Origin: Reinekea marinisedimentorum
GTDB lineage: Bacteria > Pseudomonadota > Gammaproteobacteria > Pseudomonadales > Natronospirillaceae
Direction: 5' to 3'
DNA: 64,000 bases
Assembly (NCBI RefSeq): GCF_004341165.1
Contig: NZ_SLZR01000008.1
Coordinates: 62,001 to 126,000, forward strand
Of the stretch, positions 25,930 to 38,250 are shown in pieces; the first letter of the stretch is position 1, and every line of letters begins with the position of its first letter. The notes beneath the pieces were generated by a model. That model was not told the origin of the DNA, searched no databases, and saw only the letters and a list, made by a program, of their open reading frames with translations. The position numbers and the translations under genes are program-made.

Positions 25930-26961
25930 ATGGTTTCACTGAAAACGCTGACAGAAAAATTAGACCTGAAGGTGGCTCTGAGTGAGTCGGAGCTGGCGAC
26001 GGCTATTCAATCGTTGTCGTCACTGGATTCTGCCGGTGAAGGTGAAATCTCTTTTCTCTCATCAAAAAAATACCGCCGTGTGCTGTCGGCCACTAAGGCC
26101 AGTGCGGTTCTGGTGACCGGCGAAGACGCGGAACTTTGCCCCGAGGGCTGCATTGCTCTGGTGGTTGATGACCCCTATTTGGCCTTTGCCAAGATATCCC
26201 ATTACTTCGCCACTGAATCGAAGATTGCGCCGGTGATTCATCCTTCGGCGATCATCGATAGCGAGGCAAGCCTTGGTGAGAACGTATCCGTTGGCCCTTA
26301 TGCGGTTATCGAAAAGGGCGCGGTCATTGCCGATGGCGTGATCATTGGTGCCCACTGTTTTATCGGTGAGCAAGCATCCGTCGGCCGGCATTCTCGATTA
26401 CACCATCGGGTAACGCTGGCGCATCACTGTGTTGTTGGAGAGAACTGCCAGATCTTCAGTGGCGCGGTCATCGGTAGCGATGGCTTTGGCTATGCACCGA
26501 CTGAAACCGGCTGGTATCCAATCGCGCAGATTGGCCGGACCGTGATCGGGGATCGTGTCGAGATTGGAGCCAATACCACCATCGACCGTGGCGCTATTGA
26601 CGATACCGTGATTGAAAGCGATGTCATTATTGATAACCAGATTATGATCGGCCACAACGTTAAGGTGGGCAGTAAGACCGTTGTTGTTGCCCAGGTTGGC
26701 ATCGCCGGCAGTACCGAGATTGGTAAAAACTGCACCATCGGTGGCCAGTCCGGTTTTGCCGGTCACCTGAAAATTGCTGATGGCAGCTTCTTTGCCGGTC
26801 AGTCGATGGTGACTAAGGGCACAACCCAGGCCGGCTATTACGCTTCCGGCATTCCGGCGCAGGATGGTAACGAATGGCGTAAAATGGTTGCCCGCATCCG
26901 TCAGCTGGAAAAAATGAACGAACGCCTGAAGGCATTAGAAGAACGTACGAAGGAAGATTGA
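25930..26961 (+). CDS. lpxD: UDP-3-O-(3-hydroxyacyl)glucosamine N-acyltransferase
   Basis: Third step of lipid A synthesis: adds the N-linked 3-hydroxyacyl chain. The 343 residues have a uridine-binding N-terminal domain (about 1-100), a left-handed beta helix of hexapeptide repeats (from IHPSAIIDSEASLGENVSVG to about 310) and a C-terminal helix (WRKMVARIRQLEKMNERLK). The catalytic histidine is in LHHRVTLAHHCVVG. Close in length to E. coli LpxD (341). Its stop shares one base with the fabZ ATG. Confidence 0.96.
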   Translation: MVSLKTLTEKLDLKVALSESELATAIQSLSSLDSAGEGEISFLSSKKYRRVLSATKASAVLVTGEDAELCPEGCIALVVDDPYLAFAKISHYFATESKIAPVIHPSAIIDSEASLGENVSVGPYAVIEKGAVIADGVIIGAHCFIGEQASVGRHSRLHHRVTLAHHCVVGENCQIFSGAVIGSDGFGYAPTETGWYPIAQIGRTVIGDRVEIGANTTIDRGAIDDTVIESDVIIDNQIMIGHNVKVGSKTVVVAQVGIAGSTEIGKNCTIGGQSGFAGHLKIADGSFFAGQSMVTKGTTQAGYYASGIPAQDGNEWRKMVARIRQLEKMNERLKALEERTKED

Positions 26962-27413
26962 TGAGCATCGAACTACCGCTGAATATTGAACAGATTAAAG
27001 AGCTGTTGCCTCACAGGTATCCGTTTCTGTTATTGGACAGAGTGACCGAATATACCCCGGGCGAGCGCATCAAGGGCTTTAAGAATGTATCCGCCAATGA
27101 AGCCATGTTTCAGGGGCACTTCCCGGATAAGGCCATCTTCCCAGGTGTATTGATTTGTGAAGCACTGGCGCAGCTGACTGCCGTCTATGGCTTTTTAACG
27201 ACAGGCAACCGTCCTGAAGATGGTTACCTGTATCTGTTTGCTGGCCTTGATAACGTCAAGTTTAAGCGTCAGGTGGTTCCGGGTGACCGCCTGGAACTGG
27301 AGATTGAATTTGTCTCTGAACGCCGTGGCATGTACAAGGTTACCGGCCAGGCAACCGTTGATGGTCAATTGGCCGCCAGCGCAACAATCATCTGTGCAGA
27401 ACGAAAGGCTTAA
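26961..27413 (+). CDS. fabZ: 3-hydroxyacyl-[ACP] dehydratase FabZ
   Basis: Hot-dog-fold dehydratase of fatty acid elongation; competes with LpxA for 3-hydroxyacyl-ACP, so its place in the lpx operon balances membrane lipid and lipid A. 150 aa. Catalytic H53 is in [14 protein letters not shown] and E67 in CEALAQ; the N-terminal [14 protein letters not shown] is diagnostic. The ATG at 26961 overlaps the lpxD stop by one base. A TTG three bases earlier would add one methionine and is unlikely. Confidence 0.96.
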   Translation: MSIELPLNIEQIKELLPHRYPFLLLDRVTEYTPGERIKGFKNVSANEAMFQGHFPDKAIFPGVLICEALAQLTAVYGFLTTGNRPEDGYLYLFAGLDNVKFKRQVVPGDRLELEIEFVSERRGMYKVTGQATVDGQLAASATIICAERKA

Positions 27414-27414
27414 T

Positions 27415-28185
27415 GTGATTCATCCAACGGCTATAGTGGATCCTTCAGCAGTCATTGCTGAGGGCGTGGAAATCGGCGCTTACTCGGTGATCGGTGCCAA
27501 TGTAGAGATTGGCGCGGGAACCTGGGTTGGTCCTCACGTGGTTATCAACGGCCCAACGGTGATTGGTAAGAATAACCGTATTTTCCAGTTCGCAAGTGTT
27601 GGCGAAGAGTGTCAGGACCTAAAATACAAAGGTGAGCCGACCCGGCTGATCATTGGGGATGGCAATACCATTCGTGAATTTACCACGCTGCAGCGCGGTA
27701 CCGTTCAGGGCGAAGGTGAAACCGTACTGGGCAGCCATGGCCTCTACATGGCTTACAGCCATGTGGCCCACGATTGCCGTACCGGTGACCATGTGATCCT
27801 TGCGAACAGTGCGCAGGTTGCCGGACACTGTGTAATCGGCAATCATGCCATTCTCGGTGGTAACACCGGTATTCACCAGTTCTGTCAGATTGGTGAGCAC
27901 GCCTTTGTTGGCACCGGCTCAACGGTACTCAAAGATGTGCCGGCCTATGTCACGGTACAGGGCTTTCCGGCCTCGCCTTATGGTATGAATGTCGAGGGCC
28001 TCAAGCGTCGCGGCTTTTCCAAAGAAGCCATTCGGGCACTGCGCCAGGCCTACAAAACGGTCTATCGTGAAGGCAAAATCCTCAAAGATGCCCTGGCAGA
28101 ACTGCAGGAAAGCGCGGCCGCCCATGAAGAGGTTGCCGTCTTCGTTAACAGTATTGCCCGTTCCAGTCGCGGAATTGCCCGCTGA
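27415..28185 (+). CDS. lpxA: UDP-N-acetylglucosamine O-acyltransferase
   Basis: First step of lipid A synthesis. The start is a GTG at 27415, one base after the fabZ stop, giving a 256-aa protein that begins (M)[20 protein letters not shown]. Hexapeptide beta-helix repeats fill the first two thirds; catalytic histidine lies in [15 protein letters not shown]; the C-terminal helical domain starts near [19 protein letters not shown]. Longer in-frame readings upstream overlap fabZ and are not the gene. Its stop shares a base with the lpxB start. Confidence 0.95.
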   Translation: MIHPTAIVDPSAVIAEGVEIGAYSVIGANVEIGAGTWVGPHVVINGPTVIGKNNRIFQFASVGEECQDLKYKGEPTRLIIGDGNTIREFTTLQRGTVQGEGETVLGSHGLYMAYSHVAHDCRTGDHVILANSAQVAGHCVIGNHAILGGNTGIHQFCQIGEHAFVGTGSTVLKDVPAYVTVQGFPASPYGMNVEGLKRRGFSKEAIRALRQAYKTVYREGKILKDALAELQESAAAHEEVAVFVNSIARSSRGIAR

Positions 28186-29330
28186 TGGCCCGTAAGCTCC
28201 GTGTCGCTGTTCTGGCCGGCGAGGCCAGCGGCGATATTCTCGGTGCTGGGCTGATGAAAACCCTCAAGGCTAAATACCCTGATATCGAATTTGGTGGCAT
28301 CGGCGGCCCGCTGATGATCGCCGAAGGTCTTACCTCGCGGGTACCTATGGAGCGTCTTTCGGTGATGGGTATTACCGAGGTGCTGGGCAGGCTGCGCGAG
28401 CTGTTCGCTATTCGCGATCAATACCGTGACTGGTGCATCGGTTTTCAGCCGGATGTCTTTGTCGGCATTGACGCTCCGGATTTTAATCTCGGCTTAGAAC
28501 AGCAGCTGCGCAAGGCCGGTATAAAAACAGTGCACTATGTATCACCTTCGGTCTGGGCGTGGCGTAAGGGCCGCATCCGCAAGATTCGTAAGGCGGTCGA
28601 CCATATGCTGACGCTGCTGCCGTTTGAAGCCGCATTCTATGAGCAGGAAAACATTCCGGTCACCTTTGTAGGCCACACCCTGGCCGATCAGCTTCCGCTG
28701 CAACCGAATACCGCACAGGCGCGAAACAAACTCGCAATCTCTGGCGAGCGGCCCGTGGTGGCCATGCTGCCGGGTTCTCGGGGCAGTGAGGTAAAGCTGC
28801 TTACCCGCCTGTTTCTCGACGCACTAACCGTGGTCAGCGAAAGAATCGGCCCCATCGATATTGTTATTCCGGCGGCAAACCTCAAGCGGCGGGCGCAAAT
28901 TGAAGCGATACTGGCGGATCACCCGATCAGCGCCTCGGTGACCCTGTTGGATAAGCAGGCTGACGACGCAATAACCGCCAGCGATGCCACCCTGGTGGCA
29001 TCCGGTACAGCCACGCTGCAGACCCTGCTGTTGAAAAAGCCGATGGTCGTTGCCTATAAGATGAGCCCGCTGTCCTATTTTATTATTTCCCGGCTGGCGA
29101 CTACCCGCTGGGCCTCTCTGCCCAATATTCTTGAACAGCGCGATTGGGTACCGGAGCGTCTGCAGCAGGCGGCAACCGTTGAACAGATATCTGAAGATAT
29201 GATCACCGCCCTGAGTGATGATGCTTACCGTCAGTCCTTTGTTGCTCTGGCAACCGACTGGCACAAAAAACTGGCCCTGAATGCGGATGAGCAGGCCGCT
29301 TCCGCAGTACTGAATCTGGCCTTAAAATGA
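28185..29330 (+). CDS. lpxB: Lipid-A-disaccharide synthase
   Basis: GT19 glycosyltransferase that joins UDP-2,3-diacylglucosamine and lipid X into the lipid A disaccharide at the inner face of the membrane. The 381 residues contain the family start [49 protein letters not shown] and, in the nucleotide-binding half, LLPGSRGSE and [21 protein letters not shown]. Length agrees with E. coli (382). It shares one base with lpxA and overlaps rnhB by four bases. Confidence 0.96.
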   Translation: MARKLRVAVLAGEASGDILGAGLMKTLKAKYPDIEFGGIGGPLMIAEGLTSRVPMERLSVMGITEVLGRLRELFAIRDQYRDWCIGFQPDVFVGIDAPDFNLGLEQQLRKAGIKTVHYVSPSVWAWRKGRIRKIRKAVDHMLTLLPFEAAFYEQENIPVTFVGHTLADQLPLQPNTAQARNKLAISGERPVVAMLPGSRGSEVKLLTRLFLDALTVVSERIGPIDIVIPAANLKRRAQIEAILADHPISASVTLLDKQADDAITASDATLVASGTATLQTLLLKKPMVVAYKMSPLSYFIISRLATTRWASLPNILEQRDWVPERLQQAATVEQISEDMITALSDDAYRQSFVALATDWHKKLALNADEQAASAVLNLALK

Positions 29331-29938
29331 CGCAATTTGGATTGGATTTTTTCGATTCCGGCAGTATCACCGCCGGCGTGGATGAGGTCGGTCGTGGGCC
29401 GCTTGCCGGTGACGTCGTGGCTGCTGCGGTCATTCTGGACCCATCCCGGCCGATCGACGGCCTGAATGATTCCAAGAAACTGTCTGAAAAGAAACGCCTG
29501 CTGCTGGCTGATGAAATCAGAACGTTTGCCCTTGCCGTCAGCATTGGCCGGGCAACGGTTGAAGAAATTGATCAGATCAATATTCTGCAGGCAACCATGC
29601 TGGCCATGACCCGGGCGGTTGATGGCTTAACAATTAAACCTGAGCTGTGCCTGATCGACGGAAATAAAATTCCCAAGGGATTACCCTGCCCGGCAGAGGC
29701 GATCGTTCAGGGTGATGGTAAGGTTGCGGAAATAGCCGCGGCATCGATCATCGCAAAGGTCACGCGGGATGCGGAAATGAGCGCCCTGGATGAAAAACAC
29801 CCTGAGTATGGCTTTAAGCGCCACAAGGGTTATGGCACCCGGCAGCATTTACAGGCCCTGCAAAGTTTTGGCGTTTTGCCCGAGCACAGAAAATCATTTG
29901 CGCCAGTTAAGAATCAGCTGGCAAACGTTAAAAAGTAG
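29327..29938 (+). CDS. rnhB: Ribonuclease HII
   Basis: Removes RNA from RNA-DNA hybrids and single ribonucleotides misincorporated in DNA. The 203 residues carry the type 2 RNase H motifs: [13 protein letters not shown] (catalytic DE), LIDGNKIP (Asp) and [15 protein letters not shown], with the C-terminal [11 protein letters not shown]. It overlaps lpxB by 4 bases (ATGA) and lies 6 bases before dnaE, so it joins the lipid A genes to replication in one transcript, as in E. coli. Confidence 0.96.
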   Translation: MTQFGLDFFDSGSITAGVDEVGRGPLAGDVVAAAVILDPSRPIDGLNDSKKLSEKKRLLLADEIRTFALAVSIGRATVEEIDQINILQATMLAMTRAVDGLTIKPELCLIDGNKIPKGLPCPAEAIVQGDGKVAEIAAASIIAKVTRDAEMSALDEKHPEYGFKRHKGYGTRQHLQALQSFGVLPEHRKSFAPVKNQLANVKK

Positions 29939-29944
29939 ACACTC

Positions 29945-32900
29945 ATGACAAGCTTTGTACATCTGCGAATTCACACCGAATATTCCTTAATTGACGGCAT
30001 TGTGCGCATCAAACCTCTGGTGGGCGCGATTGCTGAGGGTGGCATGCCGGCCGTTGCCGTTACCGATATCACCAACTTCTTCGGCCTGGTTAAGTTTTAT
30101 AACGCCGCGCTCGGCGCGGGTGTTAAGCCTATTCTGGGTGCCGACCTCTGGCTTGAAAACCCTGCGGAGCCGCGTGAACCGTACCTGATGACGGTATTGG
30201 CCTGCAGTGAGAAAGGCTATCGCAACCTTACCGAACTGATCTCCGATGCTTATCAGACCAATCAACATGATGATAAAGCCATCGTCAAAGCCGAATGGAT
30301 TGAACAGAAACAACAGGGTTTGATTCTGCTTTCCGGCGCCCGCCGTGGCCAGGTTGGCCAGGCGCTGTTGCGCGGCAAGCCTGAAAGTGCAGAGGCCATA
30401 GCCGAGCATTGGCAGGGTATTTTCGGCGACCGTTTCTATCTTGAACTGCAACGCACCTCGCGGGAAAAAGACGAGGCCATTGTGCAGGGCAGCCTGCAGA
30501 TTGCCCGTAAGTTGTCGATTCCGGTCGTGGCCACAAACGATGTTATGTTTCTGGAGCGTGAAGACTTCGAAGCCCATGAAACCCGGGTGTGCATCAACGA
30601 AGGCGTAACGCTGGAAGACCCGAAACGGGTTAGAAATTATTCCGAAGAGCAGTATCTGAAATCGCCTGAAGAGATGGCCGAGCTGTTTTCCGACATCCCG
30701 GAAGCAATCGAAAACACCCTGCTGATTGCCGTACGTTGCTCGGTAACGGTCGAGCTGGGTAAGTATTACCTGCCTGACTATCCGGTACCCGAAGGCATGA
30801 CCATGGACGATTACTTCCGCAAGTTGTCGGCCGAAGGTCTGGAAAACCGCCTGAAGGTTGCGCTCAACCCGGAACAGTCAGACTATCAGGAACGTCGCAA
30901 AGACTATTTCGACCGGCTGGAATTTGAGCTCGATATCATTATCCAAATGGGCTTCCCCGGTTACTTCCTGATCGTGATGGACTTTATCCGCTGGGGTAAA
31001 GAGAACGGGGTCCCGGTTGGCCCGGGTCGTGGTTCCGGTGCTGGCTCGCTAGTCGCCTGGGTGCTCGATATTACCGATCTTGACCCGCTGGAATACGACC
31101 TGCTGTTCGAACGTTTCCTTAACCCGGAACGTGTCTCCATGCCCGACTTCGATGTCGATTTCTGCATGGATGGCCGTGAACGGGTTATTCAGTACGTGGC
31201 CGACACCTATGGTCGTCAAGCGGTTTCCCAGATTGTCACCTTCGGCACCATGGCGGCGAAGGCTGTGGTGCGCGATGTCGCGCGTGTTCAGGGTAAGCCG
31301 TTCGGTTTGGCCGACAAGCTCTCCAAGCTGATTCCACCCGATCCGGGTATGAAGCTGGGTAAAGCCCTGGACGAGGTAACCGAGCTTCGTGAGTTCCTGA
31401 AGGAAGACGAAGAGGCCATGGAAATCTGGGAAATGGCCCTGAAGCTGGAAGGCATTACCCGCCAGACCGGTAAACACGCCGGTGGTGTGGTGATTGCGCC
31501 GACCAAGCTGACAGACTTTTCTCCACTGCTGTGTGATGAAGACGGCAGCGGCCTGGTGACTCAGTTTGATAAGAACGATGTTGAATCCGCAGGCTTGGTT
31601 AAGTTTGACTTCTTGGGTTTGCGAACACTCACCATCATCGACTGGGCGCTGAAAATTATTAACCCCCGGCTGAAGGCGGAGGGTAAAGAAGAAATCGATA
31701 TTGCCCGCATCCCGCTCGACGATGAAGCCGCCTTCGATTTGCTGAAAGAGGCTAAAACCACCGCGGTATTCCAGTTGGAATCGCGTGGTATGAAAGACCT
31801 GGTGAACCGTTTGCAGCCAGACTGCCTGGAAGACATGATCGCACTGGTGGCACTGTTCCGACCAGGGCCTCTGCAGTCAGGCATGGTAGATAACTTTATT
31901 AACCGTAAGCACGGTCGTGAGGACATCTCTTACCCGGATGCGCAATACCAGCACGAACTGTTGAAGCCTATTCTGGCTCCGACCTACGGCATTATTCTGT
32001 ATCAGGAACAGGTGATGCAGATCGCCCAGGTACTCGCTGGCTATACGCTGGGTGGCGCAGACATGCTGCGTCGTGCCATGGGTAAGAAGAAGCCGGAAGA
32101 GATGGCCAAACAGCGCGCCGTTTTTAAAGAAGGCTCGATCAACAACGGCATCGATGGCAACCTGGCGATGAAGATCTTCGACCTGGTGGAAAAATTCGCC
32201 GGCTACGGCTTCAACAAATCGCACTCGGCAGCCTACGCGTTGGTGTCTTATCAGACCCTCTGGCTGAAAACCCACTACCCGGCTGCCTTTATGGCGGCAA
32301 CCATGTCGTCGGAATTGCAGAATACTGAAAAGGTGGTGATCTTCGTTGAGGAATGCCGACAGATAAACATCGATGTACTGCCACCGGATGTTAACGAGGG
32401 TGAGTACTACTTTACCGTGAATGAAAACAACCAGGTGATTTATGGCCTGGGCGCGATTAAAGGCGTGGGTGAAGGCCCGGTTGAGGCGATCGTAGAGGCC
32501 CGTAAACAGGGTGGCCCGTTTACCGATCTGTTTGATTTCTGTGATCGCATTGATTCGCGCAAGGTGAACAAGCGCGCCATTGATGCTCTTATCAAAGCCG
32601 GTGCGCTGGATAACATTGGGCCAAACCGCACCGTAATGCTGACAGCCATGCCCGATGCCGTTAAGGCCGCGGAACAGCAAGCCAGCAATCAGGCGGCGGG
32701 TATACTGGATATGTTCGGTGAACTGGAGGCAGAGCAGAACGGTGACGTATACGAGCAGTATATGGATGTCTGTGAAGCCTCGCTGAAGGAGCGGCTGGCC
32801 GGCGAGAAAGAAACCCTGGGGCTGTACCTGACCGGTCACCCGATTGATGAATTTGAGGCAGAAGTGCGGCAGTTGGTATCGATGCGGCTTTCCGATATCG

Positions 32901-33451
32901 AAGCTTCCGGTGAGGAGCTGAAGCGTTTCCGGCGTGGGAACGTGAAAACACTTGCCGGCCTGGTGCTGGGTGTGCGCACCCGACAAACCCAGAAGGGCGA
33001 TACCATGGCAATCGTCACGCTCGATGACCGCAGTGGCCGCATTGAGATGACGCTGTTTGGCGAAGCTTATCAGCAATTCAAGGATCGGCTCGAGCCCGAT
33101 ACCGTTGTCGTGGTGGAAGCCGAGCTCGGCTGGGATGACTACAGTGACCGGCCGCGGATTCGTACTCAAAGCCTTTACTCACTCGAAGAAGCCCGTCAGA
33201 AGCTGATCAAGGGAGTGGAATTCCGGGTCGATGCCGGTTCTGCCCGAGCGTTTATGAATGAATTGCAGGAGCTGACTCAAAGTAATCTGCCCGAAGGGCA
33301 GGGCTGTGAAGTTTGGATCAAATACCAGAACGACTGGGCAAACGGCGAGATTCGCCTGGGCAGCGAGCATCGTATTCGCCTCGAAGATGAAATGCTGCAC
33401 ACGCTTAAGCAACGTTTTGGTGATGGCGGCTACAAATTCAGGTACCAGTAA
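29945..33451 (+). CDS. dnaE: DNA polymerase III alpha subunit
   Basis: Replicative polymerase, 1168 aa (E. coli 1160). An N-terminal PHP domain (FVHLRIHTEYSLIDGIVRI) is followed by the C-family polymerase core: GPGRGSGAGSLVAWVL and PDFDVDFC with catalytic [12 protein letters not shown] codons 401 and 403, exactly the E. coli positions, then the fingers segment MGKKKPEEM and KSHSAAYALVSYQTLWLK. HhH and OB-fold domains occupy the C-terminal third (LAGLVLGVRTRQTQKGD). The gene directly follows rnhB. Confidence 0.98.
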   Translation: MTSFVHLRIHTEYSLIDGIVRIKPLVGAIAEGGMPAVAVTDITNFFGLVKFYNAALGAGVKPILGADLWLENPAEPREPYLMTVLACSEKGYRNLTELISDAYQTNQHDDKAIVKAEWIEQKQQGLILLSGARRGQVGQALLRGKPESAEAIAEHWQGIFGDRFYLELQRTSREKDEAIVQGSLQIARKLSIPVVATNDVMFLEREDFEAHETRVCINEGVTLEDPKRVRNYSEEQYLKSPEEMAELFSDIPEAIENTLLIAVRCSVTVELGKYYLPDYPVPEGMTMDDYFRKLSAEGLENRLKVALNPEQSDYQERRKDYFDRLEFELDIIIQMGFPGYFLIVMDFIRWGKENGVPVGPGRGSGAGSLVAWVLDITDLDPLEYDLLFERFLNPERVSMPDFDVDFCMDGRERVIQYVADTYGRQAVSQIVTFGTMAAKAVVRDVARVQGKPFGLADKLSKLIPPDPGMKLGKALDEVTELREFLKEDEEAMEIWEMALKLEGITRQTGKHAGGVVIAPTKLTDFSPLLCDEDGSGLVTQFDKNDVESAGLVKFDFLGLRTLTIIDWALKIINPRLKAEGKEEIDIARIPLDDEAAFDLLKEAKTTAVFQLESRGMKDLVNRLQPDCLEDMIALVALFRPGPLQSGMVDNFINRKHGREDISYPDAQYQHELLKPILAPTYGIILYQEQVMQIAQVLAGYTLGGADMLRRAMGKKKPEEMAKQRAVFKEGSINNGIDGNLAMKIFDLVEKFAGYGFNKSHSAAYALVSYQTLWLKTHYPAAFMAATMSSELQNTEKVVIFVEECRQINIDVLPPDVNEGEYYFTVNENNQVIYGLGAIKGVGEGPVEAIVEARKQGGPFTDLFDFCDRIDSRKVNKRAIDALIKAGALDNIGPNRTVMLTAMPDAVKAAEQQASNQAAGILDMFGELEAEQNGDVYEQYMDVCEASLKERLAGEKETLGLYLTGHPIDEFEAEVRQLVSMRLSDIEASGEELKRFRRGNVKTLAGLVLGVRTRQTQKGDTMAIVTLDDRSGRIEMTLFGEAYQQFKDRLEPDTVVVVEAELGWDDYSDRPRIRTQSLYSLEEARQKLIKGVEFRVDAGSARAFMNELQELTQSNLPEGQGCEVWIKYQNDWANGEIRLGSEHRIRLEDEMLHTLKQRFGDGGYKFRYQ

Positions 33452-33613
33452 TTGTTTACTTTTGTTCATAGCTAAATCTTCACACCTGATCTTGTTTGAT
33501 CTGAAGCAAATCTTTAAGGTGGCGTCTATCCTTTGGTGTACCGTGACTGCAATGGATGCCGATGCACCGATAACTTGCCAGTCACACGAATTTTGTCGTT
33601 AATGGGAAATATG

Positions 33614-34567
33614 ATGAATCCGGATTATTTAGACTTTGAACAACCGATTGCAGAGCTCATCTCTAAAATTGATGAACTCCGATTGGTGGGAAACAGGAAC
33701 GATCTGAATATTTCAGCGGAAATCGACAAGCTCAGTGCACAGGCGACTAAGCTGACCAGTCAGATTTACGGCAAGCTGTCTGCGTGGCAGATCTCGCAGG
33801 TTTCTCGCCATCCTAAGCGCCCTTATACACTCGATTACATCAAGGGCGTGTTTACTGAGTTTGATGAATTACATGGTGACCGCCACTACGGTGATGATCA
33901 GGCCATTGTGGGCGGGGTTGCCCGCCTGAATGATTTGCCGGTTATGGTGATTGGTCACCAGAAAGGCCGCGAAATTGAAGAAAAGGTTCGCCGCAATTTC
34001 GCCATGCCCCGACCGGAAGGTTACCGCAAGGCCCTGCGCCTGATGCAGATGGCTGAACGCTTCAAGATGCCGGTGATCACCTTTATCGATACCATGGGCG
34101 CTTACCCGGGTATCGGTGCTGAAGAGCGCGGCCAGTCGGAAGCCATTGCCTACAACCTGCTGAAGATGTCTTCACTGAAAACACCGATTATCGCAACGGT
34201 GATTGGTGAGGGTGGCTCTGGCGGTGCATTGGCGATTGGTGTCTGTGACCATCTGAACATGCTGCAATACAGCACCTATTCTGTTATTTCGCCGGAAGGC
34301 TGTGCATCGATCCTCTGGAAAACCGCAGACAAAGCCGCAGAAGCGGCGGAAGCCATGGGGATTGCGGCTCACCGTTTGAAAGAGCTGGGAATTGTTGATC
34401 AGATTATTGATGAGCCGCTGGGTGGCGCGCATCGAGACTTTGATGCCATCAATGAAAGCGTGAAGAACGCATTGACTCAGCAGGTGGATGTACTGCGCCA
34501 GCAGCCTATCGAAGATTTGCTGGAGCGCCGCTACAAGCGCCTGATGTCATACGGCGTACAGGCCTAG
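33614..34567 (+). CDS. accA: Acetyl-CoA carboxylase carboxyltransferase subunit alpha
   Basis: Alpha half of the carboxyltransferase that makes malonyl-CoA with AccD, using carboxybiotin from AccB/AccC. 317 aa (E. coli 319), starting [20 protein letters not shown]. Typical segments: HRPYTLDY-type (here [15 protein letters not shown]), [21 protein letters not shown] (here [16 protein letters not shown]), [16 protein letters not shown], and the oxyanion-hole glycines in [14 protein letters not shown] chose the ATG at 33614, six bases after GGGA, by family alignment; in-frame ATGs at 33602 and 33611 are possible. A strong terminator follows. Confidence 0.96.
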   Translation: MNPDYLDFEQPIAELISKIDELRLVGNRNDLNISAEIDKLSAQATKLTSQIYGKLSAWQISQVSRHPKRPYTLDYIKGVFTEFDELHGDRHYGDDQAIVGGVARLNDLPVMVIGHQKGREIEEKVRRNFAMPRPEGYRKALRLMQMAERFKMPVITFIDTMGAYPGIGAEERGQSEAIAYNLLKMSSLKTPIIATVIGEGGSGGALAIGVCDHLNMLQYSTYSVISPEGCASILWKTADKAAEAAEAMGIAAHRLKELGIVDQIIDEPLGGAHRDFDAINESVKNALTQQVDVLRQQPIEDLLERRYKRLMSYGVQA

Positions 34568-34586
34568 TCCAATTCTGATTCTGATG

Positions 34587-34618
34587 GCCGGAGTGGTGCT
34601 TTTCCGCTCCGGCTTTTT
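34587..34618 (+). terminator. Rho-independent terminator after accA
   Basis: A 10-bp stem (GCCGGAGTGG with CCGCTCCGGC, one G-U pair), a 7-base loop and TTTTT. Strong end of the dnaE-accA transcript. Confidence 0.92.
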
Positions 34619-34672
34619 AATGCCCGGCTTTCTACCCTCTGCTGCGAAAATCGATTAACCTGCATTAGGAAT

Positions 34673-35146
34673 GTGTTTTTGGGTAAGCATAATTTGATCC
34701 GTGAAAAATATTCCGATCCGGTATTTGGTGATTCAGTCGGCTTGGTTTACAACCGCATGATCCGCGCAGAGGAGGCTCTGGAAAGCGTTCCGGCCTGCCT
34801 GTTTGATATTATTCTGCTGAACGGAATGCCGATCGGACAAATTGACCTGCGAATGGGCCATTCGCCCATGCTCGTGCAGTACGGTGGCCAGATCGGCTAC
34901 GGCATCCGCCGCGGTTTCCGTGGTCATGCCTATGCAACCGAGGCCTGCCAGCTGCTCAAGCCGATTGCACTGGAAGCCGGCTTTACGGAGCTGTGGATTA
35001 CCTGCAATCCCGATAATATCGCCTCTGTTCGTACCTGTGAAAAAATCGGAGCCACCTACGTTGAGCGGGTAGATGTTCCCCGGGCGTCTGAATTGTGGCG
35101 GCGCGGTGACCGTGAGAAACTCCGCTTTCTTTGGCAATTAACTTAG
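34673..35146 (+). CDS. GNAT-family N-acetyltransferase
   Basis: A 157-aa protein with a GNAT fold: acetyl-CoA binding region GYGIRRGFRGHAYATEACQLL and the C-terminal NPDNIASVRTCEKIGATYVE. Closest in style to uncharacterised single-domain acetyltransferases of the RimJ/tagatose-phosphate type; the substrate is unknown. Start uncertain: GTG at 34673 has AGGA only 4 bases upstream, while an in-frame TTG at 34679 would place that AGGA better. It is inserted between accA and tilS, which are neighbours in many relatives, and ends 10 bases before tilS. Confidence 0.82.
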   Translation: MFLGKHNLIREKYSDPVFGDSVGLVYNRMIRAEEALESVPACLFDIILLNGMPIGQIDLRMGHSPMLVQYGGQIGYGIRRGFRGHAYATEACQLLKPIALEAGFTELWITCNPDNIASVRTCEKIGATYVERVDVPRASELWRRGDREKLRFLWQLT

Positions 35147-35156
35147 GGTAGCTATC

Positions 35157-36494
35157 TTGTCTTATTCCTCCGGCTGGTATGACGCCTTTTTTCACGACTT
35201 CAAAGCTGATTTATCCCGCTTAGGCTCGACGCATTTCTTTGTTGGCTACAGCGGCGGGCTTGACTCCCGGCTTTTGCTTGAGCTGGCCTGCCGGGCTGTC
35301 GGGCCGGAAAATGTCACCGCTATTCATGTGAATCATGGTATTTCAGTCAGTGCAGATGACTGGGCGGAGCAGTGTCAGCAGGTGTGCAGTGCGCTGGCTT
35401 GTGAGATAAAGGTTTGCGCTGGCGAGGTCGTACCGGAAGGCAGTGGCCTGGAAGCGGCCGCGCGGGAGTTCCGCTACCAGCAGTTCAGGGAACTGCTGCC
35501 TGAAAATGCCGTTTTATTACTGGCGCATCACCTGGATGACCAGGTTGAAACCTTTTTTCTGCGTTTAATGCGTGGTGCCGGTCCGCATGGGCTTAAGGCG
35601 ATGGCGTCACTGGCTAGCCGCGACCACTACCGGCTTTACCGGCCATTGCTGAGTTTGAGTAAGCAGCAGCTGATCGATTACGCTAACGAGCTGAAGCTTA
35701 CCTGGATAGATGATGAGTCCAATGCCGATCTGTCTCTGGACCGGAACTACCTGCGCCATCAGGTTTTGCCGCGCTTTGAAGAGCGCTGGCCGGGTTACCG
35801 GGAGCGTGTGCAGAACGTTATTCGTCTGCTGGATGAGCCGGAGTCCAGTGCTAATCCGGTATCCGTCGATGAAGCGCTGCAGCACCGGCTGAGTTTTGAC
35901 GATGGCCTGAAACTGGTTCAGCTCGATGATTTCAGTGACGACCAAATACTAAGCCTGCTGCACGCCTGGCTGACGGCTATTGGCCAGCAGGTACCCTCAC
36001 GCGACCGGCTGCAGGCGATCTACAATCATGTTATCAAAGCCCGGCCCGATGCTACCCCCGAGGTGCGTCTCGGTAACGGGGCGATTCGCCGTCATGGTCC
36101 GGCCATTTATTGGGTGAAAGATATGGCAGAGGTGGGTGCGCCGCCTTTGGTATCTGATCAGCAGTTACAGCCATGGGCTGGAGTCGGCGAAGTCCGGCTG
36201 GTTGAAGTCAGTCGCGGTACTGAGCGTATCAGGGCTGATTTGCCCGATTTGCACTGGCGAACCCGTACCGAAGGCGAAACGGTTAAGCCGATTGGGCGCT
36301 CCAAATCCCGCGATTTAAAACGCCTGCTTCAGGAATATCGGGTGAAACCCTGGCTGCGTTACCGGGTGCCGATCCTATACAGCGGCGATCATCTGGTCGC
36401 GGTCGGCGATTTGTTTATTGCTGAAGAATTTCAGGCTGCGGTGGGTGAAACCGGTTACCGGGTAATCTGGCAAAATAATGTAATTCCAGATTGA
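35157..36494 (+). CDS. tilS: tRNA(Ile)-lysidine synthase
   Basis: Converts C34 of the CAU anticodon of tRNA-Ile2 to lysidine with ATP and lysine, so that it reads AUA. The 445 residues start with the PP-loop SGGLDS (32-37), followed by HVNHGIS and the family segment LLAHHLDDQVETFFLRLMRGAG; the C-terminal TilS domain contains IGRSKSRDLKRLLQEYRVKPWLR. The start is a TTG at 35157 with AGGG nine bases upstream; no ATG fits. Length is near E. coli TilS (432). Confidence 0.95.
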   Translation: MSYSSGWYDAFFHDFKADLSRLGSTHFFVGYSGGLDSRLLLELACRAVGPENVTAIHVNHGISVSADDWAEQCQQVCSALACEIKVCAGEVVPEGSGLEAAAREFRYQQFRELLPENAVLLLAHHLDDQVETFFLRLMRGAGPHGLKAMASLASRDHYRLYRPLLSLSKQQLIDYANELKLTWIDDESNADLSLDRNYLRHQVLPRFEERWPGYRERVQNVIRLLDEPESSANPVSVDEALQHRLSFDDGLKLVQLDDFSDDQILSLLHAWLTAIGQQVPSRDRLQAIYNHVIKARPDATPEVRLGNGAIRRHGPAIYWVKDMAEVGAPPLVSDQQLQPWAGVGEVRLVEVSRGTERIRADLPDLHWRTRTEGETVKPIGRSKSRDLKRLLQEYRVKPWLRYRVPILYSGDHLVAVGDLFIAEEFQAAVGETGYRVIWQNNVIPD

Positions 36495-36519
36495 GCAAAA
36501 TTTGCTTTTTTGCTACTCT
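36491..36519 (+). promoter_or_regulatory. Promoter of pyrG
   Basis: TTGAGC (36491-36496) and TACTCT (36514-36519) are 17 bases apart, and TG precedes the -10 by one base. The -35 overlaps the tilS stop codon. It implies a leader of about 90 bases before pyrG. Confidence 0.6.
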
Positions 36520-36538
36520 GGCCTCCCATCTTAAATAG

Positions 36539-38242
<1,704 letters not shown>

Positions 38243-38250
38243 TGTCTGAT

